Of a stretch of 18,974 bases of DNA, positions 7,352 to 14,199 are shown piece by piece. Numbering within the stretch: the stretch's first letter is position 1; the number at the start of each line of letters is the position of its first letter. Both the position numbers and the translations under genes were made by a program. Location: the NCBI GenBank assembly GCA_946481065.1, contig CAMLMA010000017.1, forward strand, positions 1 to 18,974, in the 5' to 3' direction. The notes under the pieces are model-generated. The model saw only the letters and a program-made list of their open reading frames with translations. It ran no database searches and had not been told where the DNA came from. The stretch comes from an uncultured Nitrosomonadales bacterium. GTDB lineage: Bacteria > Pseudomonadota > Gammaproteobacteria > Burkholderiales > Methylophilaceae.

Positions 7352-8497
7352 ATGAACACCGCTATCCTGGATGATATGCCAGTGCCGTTACTCAAACGAT
7401 TAAGCTGGCAGGATTGGCTCTATGCGCTCGTGTTGGTTGCGGGGGCGGTCTTTGCCTACATGCAATACGGCCAATATATGGATGCTTACGAAAAGACCTT
7501 CCTGTTCGGCGCGGCCGTGCTGTTCAGCTGGCTCGGCTGGCAATGGAAGCCGCTGCGCCTGTTGGTGATCGGCGTCGGTGCCGTCAGCCTGTTCTCGATC
7601 AGCCTATACCATGCGGATCTTGGCCGGGCCAACCAGGTGTTCATGCTCAAATACCTGATATCGAGCCAGTCGGCCGTGATGTGGATGAACGTACTGTTCG
7701 TGCTGGCGATGCTGATCTACTGGGTCGCCTTGTTCGCGCGATCGGATTTCGCTGGAAAATTCGCTTCCAGCTTGACTTGGTCAGCTGTGCTGATGGGTTT
7801 GGTCGGACTTATGGTGCGTTGGTATGAATCCTATCTGATCGCCCCAGATGTCGGGCATATCCCGATCAGTAACCTGTACGAAGTGTTCATCCTGTTCTGT
7901 CTGATCACCGCCATGCTGTATCTCTACTATGAACAGCGCTACAAAACGCGCCAGCTAGGAGGCTTCGTGCTGTTGGTGGTGAGCGCTGCCGTCGGCTTCA
8001 TCCTCTGGTATACCTTCGATCGCCAGGCCAACGAGATCCAGCCTTTGGTACCGGCATTACAGTCGTACTGGATGAAGATCCACGTGCCCGCCAACTTCAT
8101 CGGTTATGGTTCATTCTCACTGGCCGCCATGGTTGCGTTCGCCTACCTGCTGGCACAGCGTGGCATCTTGGCCTCGCGCCTGCCGAGTCTGGAAACGCTC
8201 GATGATGTGATGTACAAGGCGATTGCGGTCGGTTTTGCGTTCTTCACTATCGCCACCATCCTTGGCGCCATGTGGGCGGCAGAGGCTTGGGGAGGTTACT
8301 GGTCCTGGGATCCGAAAGAGACCTGGGCACTGATCGTGTGGCTGAACTACGCGGCCTGGCTACATCTGCGCATGGTCAAGGGCCTGCGTGGACCGGTGTT
8401 GGCCTGGTGGTCGCTGGTGGGCCTGCTGGTGACGACATTCGCTTTCCTGGGCGTCAACATGTTCCTTTCCGGCCTGCACTCCTACGGTACGCTCTAA
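7352..8497 (+). CDS. ccsA: Cytochrome c biogenesis protein CcsA/ResC (System II haem handling)
   Basis: CcsA exports and presents haem for attachment to apocytochromes together with ResB. The 381-residue protein is almost all membrane helices, about eight. Its tryptophan-rich WWD motif WGGYWSWDPKETW is at 313-325, where haem sits. Histidines H244 (KIHVPANF) and H376 (SGLHSYG) flank it as the likely axial ligands. NLYEVFILF (174-182) is another family segment. ATG 7352 has an excellent AGGAG (7341-7345) six bases upstream; a TTG at 7334 in the same frame overlaps the resB stop and is rejected as start. It converges on the histidine kinase gene with only 13 bases between them and no clear terminator. 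Confidence 0.94.
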   Translation: MNTAILDDMPVPLLKRLSWQDWLYALVLVAGAVFAYMQYGQYMDAYEKTFLFGAAVLFSWLGWQWKPLRLLVIGVGAVSLFSISLYHADLGRANQVFMLKYLISSQSAVMWMNVLFVLAMLIYWVALFARSDFAGKFASSLTWSAVLMGLVGLMVRWYESYLIAPDVGHIPISNLYEVFILFCLITAMLYLYYEQRYKTRQLGGFVLLVVSAAVGFILWYTFDRQANEIQPLVPALQSYWMKIHVPANFIGYGSFSLAAMVAFAYLLAQRGILASRLPSLETLDDVMYKAIAVGFAFFTIATILGAMWAAEAWGGYWSWDPKETWALIVWLNYAAWLHLRMVKGLRGPVLAWWSLVGLLVTTFAFLGVNMFLSGLHSYGTL

Positions 8498-8510
8498 CGC
8501 GGTTGCCTTG

Positions 8511-10196
8511 CTAGTTTCCGTGCTGAAGCCGGAACCTCACCACTCCCTCGCGGTTATCCGCGAGGCTCAGATGGTAGCCTGCCTGCGCGGCCTGTCGATG
8601 CGCGTGATAAAGCCCGATGCCGAGTCCGCTCTCTGAGCTGACGTTCTTCTTGAACAACTGCTCTGCGACTGCTACTGGAATCGCCTTGCCTGAGTCCGTG
8701 ACATCGATATGGAAGCGATCCTTTTCCGAGATGGTGCACTGGATCTTGACCGCGGGTTGATGTCGGGACTTTTCAATGGCGTTCTGGATGAGGTTGTCCA
8801 CCACGCTATCCAGGACTTCGGCATCCACCCGCGCATTCATTGGCTCTTCGCCGCTGAAAGTGAGATGGGCGATCTGGCTGTAGCGTTGCTTGAGCGCGGT
8901 CCACCATTGCCCGGCATCCACCATGCGGGCACCTTCCTTGCGCGGGGCTTGCAGTTTATCCAGTGTCAGCGCAAGCCGCTGATTGAGTTGCGGTAACTGT
9001 CGGCGCATAAGGGCTAGCAAGCGCTCGCTCTCGTGATCCGGCGTCTGCTCGGCAGCGCTGCACAGTGCACTCATCGACTGGATCAGGTTCTTGATATCGT
9101 GTGTCAGGCGCGCCCCGGTCTCGTAGACCGCTTGCATGTAAGCCGATTGACGCATCGCTTCCTCGCGTCGCTTCGCCTCATAGAATTCCCCGACGATCTG
9201 CGTCAGCAGCTTGACGTGTATCGTCAACGCCGGCGTCAGCGGCCATTTGGTATAGAGCGACAAATGGAAACTATGGAACTCGAAATCCGCCCGGTGGCTG
9301 CCCTTGTAGCCATATGTGCCATGTCCGTCGTCGGTGATCCAGCTTAAGCCGCTGACCCATGGCAGGGTCGAGATCTCCAGCATGGCGGACTGCGTGAACT
9401 GCTCGGCGCTGGATTCGTGCTCCGCGTGTTCGGCGATATTACGTACCCATTTTTCGAAAGGCATGCCCACGCTCAGTAAATAGCGCGAGAGCAACTGGCC
9501 GAGGCCGGCGAACCCTGCGCGCGGATTCCATAGCCAGCTGATGGTCAGCAAGGTGAACGCAAGCCCGAAGATCACCTTCAGGATGACTTCGGCGTAATTA
9601 GAAGCGCTGGATGCCTGGATCGCGAAACTGCCAAGTACGAGGATCACTGCCAACATCATCAGCAGCAAGGTATAGAAAAAGTCGAGTATGGGCGGTTGAT
9701 CGGCTTCTTCAGGTTCGCGGAAGGTCAGCAAGATGCCCATCGGGATCACTGGCAGGACATAGCTGGCTAGAAAACGTGTCGCAGCGACATCATCCGTCGC
9801 GTCCAGTAACTTGGGCACGACCCACATGATGAGCATGGAGAGTAGATAGCCTGCCGCCAGCAAATAGCCGATTCGGGTCGAGCGCGCGCGCGACGAGAAT
9901 ACCCTGCCTCCCAGCAAGCCGAACAGGCCTGTGAGCCAGAGCGCCAGCAGCCACCATCCGGCGAAGAATATGAGGCTGATGCCGGCGATGAGGAAAAGGA
10001 TGGCTGCAGGCGGGGAAAGCTTGTCGTTGGTGCGCCAGATGGGCTGCCAAAGCAAGAACAAGCCGTAGTGGCATAGGATGATGGCGCGGTCGACGACATC
10101 GTCGAAGCCCCAAAGCAAAACCGCGTGCAAAGAGAGCAGCATCAGCGCCAGTTCCCATTGGCGCGCTTTCAAGGATTGCATGCTGATTCGCGGCAT
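8511..10196 (-). CDS. Orphan membrane sensor histidine kinase (PrsK-like architecture)
   Basis: The 561-residue protein has about eight predicted membrane helices in residues 12-223. A roughly 120-residue soluble linker follows, possibly GAF-like but without a visible signature. The kinase core comes next: H-box GARLTHDIKN with phosphorylatable His366, N-box DNLIQN (467-472), G1 DSG (501-503) and G2 SGLGIGL (523-529). A polytopic N-terminus plus a HATPase of this style resembles PrsK, the kinase of the PEP-CTERM/exopolysaccharide regulatory pair, whose partner PrsR is a sigma-54 activator. The protein is shorter than usual PrsK, so this is a likeness only. No response regulator is encoded in the window. 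It is divergent from a prepilin gene that has a sigma-54-type promoter. ATG 10181 is an alternative start. Confidence 0.85.
   Translation of the reverse strand: MPRISMQSLKARQWELALMLLSLHAVLLWGFDDVVDRAIILCHYGLFLLWQPIWRTNDKLSPPAAILFLIAGISLIFFAGWWLLALWLTGLFGLLGGRVFSSRARSTRIGYLLAAGYLLSMLIMWVVPKLLDATDDVAATRFLASYVLPVIPMGILLTFREPEEADQPPILDFFYTLLLMMLAVILVLGSFAIQASSASNYAEVILKVIFGLAFTLLTISWLWNPRAGFAGLGQLLSRYLLSVGMPFEKWVRNIAEHAEHESSAEQFTQSAMLEISTLPWVSGLSWITDDGHGTYGYKGSHRADFEFHSFHLSLYTKWPLTPALTIHVKLLTQIVGEFYEAKRREEAMRQSAYMQAVYETGARLTHDIKNLIQSMSALCSAAEQTPDHESERLLALMRRQLPQLNQRLALTLDKLQAPRKEGARMVDAGQWWTALKQRYSQIAHLTFSGEEPMNARVDAEVLDSVVDNLIQNAIEKSRHQPAVKIQCTISEKDRFHIDVTDSGKAIPVAVAEQLFKKNVSSESGLGIGLYHAHRQAAQAGYHLSLADNREGVVRFRLQHGN
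8546..8565. other. Perfect hairpin in the 3' end of the histidine kinase gene
   Basis: CCTCGCGG and CCGCGAGG form an eight-base stem around TTAT. It lies inside the kinase reading frame (near residues 548-552) and 48 bases past the ccsA stop. Neither strand has a U-run afterwards, so it is not a classical terminator, but it could block 3' decay of the ccsA transcript, which has no other visible end structure. Confidence 0.4.
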
Positions 10197-10224
10197 CGTG
10201 ACTCATCACCCCAGAGTAAAAGGA

Positions 10225-10279
10225 TGTCGAATAATCGGCATTATCGACAGATTTTCGACATAATTCTTGTGCATCGACA
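10225..10279. promoter_or_regulatory. Four TGTCGA/TCGACA sites, candidate enhancer for a sigma-54 activator
   Basis: The sites are TGTCGA at 10225-10230 and TCGACA at 10244-10249, 10255-10260 and 10274-10279. Start-to-start spacing is 19, 11 and 19. The first is in the opposite orientation to the other three, and sites 1 and 2 form an imperfect inverted repeat (10226-10248). Relative to a start expected near 10360 from the sigma-54 promoter, they lie about 80-135 bases upstream, where activators of RpoN promoters bind. They are also just upstream of the kinase gene on the other strand. Confidence 0.5.
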
Positions 10280-10332
10280 ATAAAATCGGCGCACAACATC
10301 TTGTAATGCTGCGCTATTCGCGGGATTCGGAC

Positions 10333-10349
10333 TTGGCATGAAAAATGCA
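10333..10349 (+). promoter_or_regulatory. Sigma-54 (RpoN) -24/-12 promoter of the prepilin gene
   Basis: TTGGCATG-AAAA-ATGCA matches the RpoN consensus TTGGCACG-N4-TTGCA, with the invariant GG (10335-10336) and GC (10347-10348) at the correct distance. Only the C-to-T in the -24 box and T-to-A in the -12 box depart from it. Transcription would start about 12 bases on, near 10360, leaving a leader of about 60 bases before the ATG at 10422. Pilin genes in several proteobacteria use this kind of promoter. Confidence 0.65.
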
Positions 10350-10421
10350 CCTGTGACAACAAGCAGCATCATGTCTGCGTTTCCATCTACCATTCAGCGC
10401 CGTTGGGCGAAGGATAACATA

Positions 10422-11060
10422 ATGAAAAAGCAGGTTGGGTTCACCCTGATCGAACTGGCGATCGTACTGGTCATTATCGGCTTGTTATTAGGCGGTGTGC
10501 TTAAGGGTCAAGAGTTGATCAATAGCGCCAAGGTCAAGAATATGGCGAGTGACTTCCGTAATATCCAGGTACAAGTCTATTCCTATCAGGACAAGTTCCG
10601 TGCCTTGCCTGGTGATGACAAGGCTGCCACGACCCATGTAGGCGCCACCAATAATGGCGATGGTGACGGTGTGATTGAGGGTGCGTGGAATGCAACTTCA
10701 GGCGAGACTTTCAACTTTTGGCAGCATATTCGATTGGCTGGCTTGGCGACCGGCAGCACTGTGCTGACTGACGCAACCTACTCGCCAACCAATACCGAGG
10801 GCGGTGCCATAGGCGTACAATCGAATCCGCAGAATACGATCACTGGTCTAAGTGGATCATATGCAGTATGTTCGACCGGTGTCCTGGGTAAGTTTGCCAA
10901 GCAACTCGATTCCGCGCTCGATGACGGGAATGTCGAAACCGGCTCTATGCGTGCAACGGCGGTATCTACTCCGGTGACCGGCACAGCGGCTGTTGCCGCA
11001 ACCGCGGTAACCACCGCCAGTTACGATTCCACGAACATGACGGTCTGCATGGCCTTCTAA
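10422..11060 (+). CDS. Orphan type IV-like prepilin / pseudopilin
   Basis: The 212-residue protein starts MKKQVGFTLIELAIVLVIIG, a class III signal. Prepilin peptidase would cut after Gly6, with methylation at Phe7, and Glu11 is the conserved +5 Glu. A single hydrophobic helix runs from about 8 to 28. The segment DKFRALPGDD (57-66) is common to a group of minor, surface-exposed prepilins in betaproteobacteria. A Thr/Ala/Val-rich low-complexity stretch (178-200) precedes the end. Cys150 and Cys209 could form a C-terminal disulfide loop. The start is fixed by GAAGGA (10409-10414) seven bases upstream; an in-frame ATG at 10338 lies inside the sigma-54 promoter. No other pilus gene is near, so the assembly system must be elsewhere. 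A terminator follows. Confidence 0.88.
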   Translation: MKKQVGFTLIELAIVLVIIGLLLGGVLKGQELINSAKVKNMASDFRNIQVQVYSYQDKFRALPGDDKAATTHVGATNNGDGDGVIEGAWNATSGETFNFWQHIRLAGLATGSTVLTDATYSPTNTEGGAIGVQSNPQNTITGLSGSYAVCSTGVLGKFAKQLDSALDDGNVETGSMRATAVSTPVTGTAAVAATAVTTASYDSTNMTVCMAF

Positions 11061-11074
11061 ATCGCAGTCTTATG

Positions 11075-11101
11075 AAAAGCCCGCCTAGGCGGGCTTTTTT
11101 T
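11075..11101 (+). terminator. Intrinsic terminator of the prepilin gene
   Basis: AAAAGCCCGCC (11075-11085) pairs perfectly with GGCGGGCTTTT (11088-11098) around TA, and the T-run extends to seven (11095-11101). It lies 14 bases after the prepilin stop and separates it from the mla operon. Confidence 0.9.
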
Positions 11102-11145
11102 GTTGTCGACTGTACGTAAAGTTATGTCCACAGAACGAATTGCAT

Positions 11146-11151
11146 TAGAAT
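11146..11151 (+). promoter_or_regulatory. Candidate -10 box for the mla operon
   Basis: TAGAAT lies 25 bases before the mlaF ATG, in the 75-base stretch between the preceding terminator and mlaF. No convincing -35 hexamer is present at 16-18 bases (11122-11129 is TTATGTCC). Because a strong terminator precedes it, the mla operon needs its own promoter somewhere in this gap. Confidence 0.3.
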
Positions 11152-11175
11152 AAGCCGCTTAATAAACCTGACCAG

Positions 11176-11988
11176 ATGCAAATGTCTGACAACATCGTCG
11201 AGATCGACAATCTATCCTTCGGTTACAAGGGTCGCTTGCTCCACAAAGGCATCAACATGACTTTCCCACGTGGAAAAGTGGTGGCCATCATGGGCGGTAG
11301 CGGCAGCGGCAAGACGACCTTGCTGCGCCTGATCGGTGGGCAATTGCGCCCAACGCACGGCAAAGTGCTGGTGGATGGCAAGGTGGTGCATAAGCAGGAT
11401 CGGCATGGCTTGTATCTGTTGCGCCGCAAAATGGGCATGTTGTTCCAGTTCGGCGCATTGTTCACCGATCTGTCGGTCTACGAGAACGTGGCGTTTCCGA
11501 TCCGTGAGCACACCGATCTGCCGGAGACCATCATCCGCGATCTGGTCATGATGAAACTGAATGCAGTCGGTTTGCGCGGGGCACGTAACCTGATGCCGAC
11601 CGAGCTGTCTGGCGGCATGGCGCGCCGGGTCGCGCTGGCTCGCGCGATCGCGCTGGATCCGGAGATCATTATGTATGACGAGCCGTTCACGGGCCTCGAC
11701 CCTATCTCGATGAGCGTCACCTGCAACCTGATCAAGCGCCTGAACGATGCGCTTGGCGCGACCTCGATCGTGGTCACGCATGACGTCAAAGAGGCGTTCA
11801 CCATCGCGGATTACGTCTACATCGTGGCCAACGGGGTCGTTGAGGCCGAGGGGACGCCGGAAGATCTGCGTCAATCGACTCAGCCGTTCGTGCATCAGTT
11901 CGTGCATGGCGAGGTCGACGGTCCGGTGCCCTTCCACTATTCGGCGCCTGACTATCGGAAAGATATGCTGAGAGGTCATGATGCTTGA
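11176..11988 (+). CDS. mlaF: Phospholipid ABC transporter ATP-binding protein MlaF
   Basis: MlaF is the ATPase of the MlaFEDB inner-membrane complex, which moves phospholipid between inner and outer membranes to keep outer-leaflet asymmetry. The 270-residue protein has Walker A GGSGSGKTT (40-48), Q-loop Gln91 in LFQFGALFTDLSVYENVAFP (a MlaF/Mkl-type segment), signature LSGGM (144-148) followed by ARRVALARA, Walker B IIMYDEP (164-170, catalytic Glu169) and switch His202 (VTHD). An ATG at 11182 is an alternative start; neither has a clear ribosome-binding site. Its end overlaps mlaE by a few bases. It is the first gene of mlaFEDCB. Confidence 0.95.
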   Translation: MQMSDNIVEIDNLSFGYKGRLLHKGINMTFPRGKVVAIMGGSGSGKTTLLRLIGGQLRPTHGKVLVDGKVVHKQDRHGLYLLRRKMGMLFQFGALFTDLSVYENVAFPIREHTDLPETIIRDLVMMKLNAVGLRGARNLMPTELSGGMARRVALARAIALDPEIIMYDEPFTGLDPISMSVTCNLIKRLNDALGATSIVVTHDVKEAFTIADYVYIVANGVVEAEGTPEDLRQSTQPFVHQFVHGEVDGPVPFHYSAPDYRKDMLRGHDA

Positions 11989-12769
11989 TTCGGTGACCAC
12001 GACACTACGCGGTATCGGCCACAGGATCATCGATCGAGTCTGGCGTCTCGGAGCGGCAGCCCGTTTCTTTGCTTATACGCTCATATATTCGGGTGAAAGT
12101 CTTCGTCGGCTACACCTGACCATCCGCGAGATCTATTTCACCGGGGTGCTGTCCTTGGTGATCATCCTGGTCTCGGCTTTTTTCGTGGGCATGGTGCTGG
12201 CCTTGCAGGGTTATAACACTCTGCAGAAATACGGCTCTTCCGAAGCCATTGGTGTGCTGGTGGCACTTTCGCTGGTGCGCGAACTGGGTCCGGTCGTCAC
12301 AGCCTTGCTGTTCGCTGGTCGTGCCGGAACGGCGATCACTGCCGAGATCGGCCTTATGAAGACGACCGAGCAATTATCGGCGATGGAAATGATGGCAGTG
12401 AGTCCGATCGCACGTGTCGTCGCGCCGCGTTTCTGGGCAGGTGTGATCTCGATGCCGTTGCTCGCAGCGCTTTTCTCCATGGTGGGTATCCTGGGTGGCT
12501 ACCTTGTCGCGGTGCCCCTAATCGGCGTCGATCAAGGCGCATTCTGGTCGCAGATGCAGGCGAACGTCGATTTTCACGCCGACATCGTCAATGGTGTCAT
12601 CAAGAGTGCGGTGTTCGGCGTTGCTTGTACCATGATCGCCTTGTTCGAGGGCTTTGACGCGCCGCCGACAGCCGAGGGTGTCAGCCGCGCCACCACCAGG
12701 ACCGTAGTGAATTCTTCATTGGCCGTGCTGGGGCTGGATTTTGTCCTGACCTCGTTCATGATCAGCTGA
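11981..12769 (+). CDS. mlaE: Phospholipid ABC transporter permease MlaE
   Basis: MlaE is the membrane subunit of the Mla complex. The 262-residue protein has about five membrane helices and the family core SAFFVGMVLALQGYNTLQKY, followed by LVRELGPVVTALLFAGRAGTA and AEIGLMKTTEQLSAMEMM, the cytoplasmic contact with MlaF. The gene overlaps the mlaF stop by eight bases. Two tandem ATG codons occur (11978 and 11981); GAGG at 11972-11975 is five bases from the second and two from the first, so the second is taken as the start. A 17-base gap leads to mlaD. Confidence 0.95.
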   Translation: MLDSVTTTLRGIGHRIIDRVWRLGAAARFFAYTLIYSGESLRRLHLTIREIYFTGVLSLVIILVSAFFVGMVLALQGYNTLQKYGSSEAIGVLVALSLVRELGPVVTALLFAGRAGTAITAEIGLMKTTEQLSAMEMMAVSPIARVVAPRFWAGVISMPLLAALFSMVGILGGYLVAVPLIGVDQGAFWSQMQANVDFHADIVNGVIKSAVFGVACTMIALFEGFDAPPTAEGVSRATTRTVVNSSLAVLGLDFVLTSFMIS

Positions 12770-12786
12770 ACATACAGGGAGTAGAA

Positions 12787-13266
12787 ATGGAACGTACAAC
12801 GATCGATCTATGGGTGGGCATCTTTGCCGCTGCAGGCGCCGCGGCTTTGCTCGGGCTTGCAATGAAGGTGGGTAATCTCACCTCGAGCAATATCGGCGAA
12901 ACCTATACCGTCACCGCGGCTTTCGAGAACATCGGCGGGCTCAAGCCACGCGCGCCCGTAAAAAGCGCGGGTGTCGTTGTCGGCCGTGTCGATGCGATCC
13001 AGTTCGATACGGAAACTTATGAGGCAAAGGTGACCCTAAAGGTGGATAAGCGTTATCCATTCCCCAAGGATACGTTCGCCAATATCTATACGGCTGGTTT
13101 GCTCGGCGAACAATACGTCGGGCTCGAAGCTGGGGGCGAAACAGAGCCCTTGAAGAATGGTGATAAAATTACGCATACACAGGACGCTGTGGTACTGGAA
13201 AAAATGATCAGTCAGTTCCTCTACAACAAGGCGTCTGAATCCAATGATAAGAAAGAGGCGGAATAA
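12787..13266 (+). CDS. mlaD: Phospholipid transporter MCE-domain protein MlaD
   Basis: MlaD forms the hexameric periplasmic ring on the MlaFEB complex that binds and passes phospholipid. The 159-residue protein has one N-terminal membrane anchor (about 8-26), then an MCE domain (about 38-116) with TVTAAFENIGGLKPRAPVK and the characteristic AGVVVGRVDAI and YTAGLLGEQYVGLEAGG. A short helix after it (VLEKMISQFLYNK) matches the part that lines the ring pore. Length is in the normal range (150-180). AGGGAG (12776-12781) is a good ribosome-binding site five bases upstream. It is three bases from mlaC. Confidence 0.95.
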   Translation: MERTTIDLWVGIFAAAGAAALLGLAMKVGNLTSSNIGETYTVTAAFENIGGLKPRAPVKSAGVVVGRVDAIQFDTETYEAKVTLKVDKRYPFPKDTFANIYTAGLLGEQYVGLEAGGETEPLKNGDKITHTQDAVVLEKMISQFLYNKASESNDKKEAE

Positions 13267-13269
13267 AGC

Positions 13270-13866
13270 ATGAAGAGTATTCTCCGGTTTGCATTGAGCT
13301 TGATGATGATCGTGTCCGCGCAGGTTGCGCTGGCGGCAGTCGGTCCTGATGAGCTGGTCAAGAGCACGGCAGACGATGTGCTGAGCGTCATCAAGAAGGA
13401 TAAGGATATCCAGAACGGTGACCAGAAGAAGGTCTTCGCGCTGGCAGAAGAGAAGATCCTGCCGAATTTCAATTTCGATCGCGTCTGCCGTATGGTGTTG
13501 GGCAAGCACTGGCATCGCGCTACCAAGGAACAGCAGGCGGCTTTCCAGCGTGAATTCCGTAGCCTGCTCCTGCGTACCTATGCCACCGCGCTGTCCAAGT
13601 ATCGTAACCAGACGATCGAATACAAACCGATGCGTAGCCAGCCCGGCGATACCGATGTCACAGTCAAGACCGAGATCCTGCAGCCAGGCGGCCAGCCTGT
13701 CGCTGTCGATTATGCCCTCGAAAAGAATGGCGACGGCTGGAAAGTCTATGACATCGTCATCGAAGGGGTGAGCCTGGTGACCAACTATCGCAGCCAATTC
13801 AGCAATGAGATCAAGCAATCCGGCATGGATGGCCTGATCGACAAGCTGGCTGCCAAGAACAAGTAA
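13270..13866 (+). CDS. mlaC: Periplasmic phospholipid-binding protein MlaC
   Basis: MlaC is the soluble shuttle that carries phospholipid between the outer-membrane MlaA complex and MlaD. The 198-residue precursor has a Sec signal peptide (MKSILR, hydrophobic core, cleavage after QVALA at residue 22). The mature Tol_Tol_Ttg2 domain shows DELVKSTADDVLSVIKKDK, FNFDRVCRMVLGKHWHRAT and FQREFRSLLLRTYATALSKY, then VKTEIL and DGWKVYDIVIEGVSLVTNYR, all family signatures. It sits between mlaD and the STAS gene. Confidence 0.95.
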   Translation: MKSILRFALSLMMIVSAQVALAAVGPDELVKSTADDVLSVIKKDKDIQNGDQKKVFALAEEKILPNFNFDRVCRMVLGKHWHRATKEQQAAFQREFRSLLLRTYATALSKYRNQTIEYKPMRSQPGDTDVTVKTEILQPGGQPVAVDYALEKNGDGWKVYDIVIEGVSLVTNYRSQFSNEIKQSGMDGLIDKLAAKNK

Positions 13867-13874
13867 GTTCGCAA

Positions 13875-14168
13875 TTGGCGCAAATCACCTTACAGGAGAA
13901 TCGCTGGCTGGTCAGCGGAGACATCACCGCTGACCATGTCTGCGCATTGCTTGCCGAAAGCAAGGCGCTTGGCAGCAACCGGGACGTCGAGATCGATCTC
14001 GCTGGTGTTTCCGATGTTGATACTGCCAGCATCAGCCTCATGTTCGAATGGCTGCGCGAGGCGCATGCCAGCAAACATAAAGTCACCTTCGCCAATCTGC
14101 CGAAGAACCTGTTGAGCCTGGCGACGCTGTATGGCGTGCTAGAGCTGATTCCGCAAACCGCTCATTGA
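13875..14168 (+). CDS. mlaB: STAS-domain protein MlaB
   Basis: MlaB is the cytoplasmic STAS subunit that binds MlaF and is needed for assembly and activity of the MlaFEDB complex. The 97-residue protein has the STAS pattern: two strands at the N-terminus, then DLAGVSDVDTASISLMFEWL (41-60). VDTA contains the conserved Thr50, equivalent to the functional threonine of E. coli MlaB, and a second half ends TFANLPKNLLSLATLYGV. The start is a TTG eight bases after the mlaC stop; no in-frame ATG occurs before the middle of the domain, and no clear ribosome-binding site is seen. Low translation or coupling to mlaC is plausible. Confidence 0.9.
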   Translation: MAQITLQENRWLVSGDITADHVCALLAESKALGSNRDVEIDLAGVSDVDTASISLMFEWLREAHASKHKVTFANLPKNLLSLATLYGVLELIPQTAH

Positions 14169-14191
14169 GTATCGGGGCGTCGACCCCATAC
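14169..14191 (+). other. Hairpin between mlaB and the ABC exporter ATPase gene
   Basis: GTAT (14169-14172) plus GGGG (14174-14177) pairs with CCCC (14184-14187) plus ATAC (14188-14191), with a single bulged C and a six-base loop. It starts on the base after the mlaB stop and ends eight bases before the ATG of the next gene, which has no Shine-Dalgarno. There is no U-run, so it may stabilise the mla mRNA or limit translation of the exporter. Confidence 0.5.
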
Positions 14192-14199
14192 CAGACCTT

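Noticed and set aside
10338..10421. Longer N-terminus for the prepilin from an upstream ATG
   Set aside because: It would place 28 residues before the class III signal, lies within the sigma-54 promoter, and the ATG at 10422 has a good Shine-Dalgarno.
11212..12030. A 272-codon open frame on the minus strand opposite mlaF and the start of mlaE
   Set aside because: Overlaps the well supported MlaF coding region entirely and shows His/Asp/Arg-rich composition typical of antisense frames.
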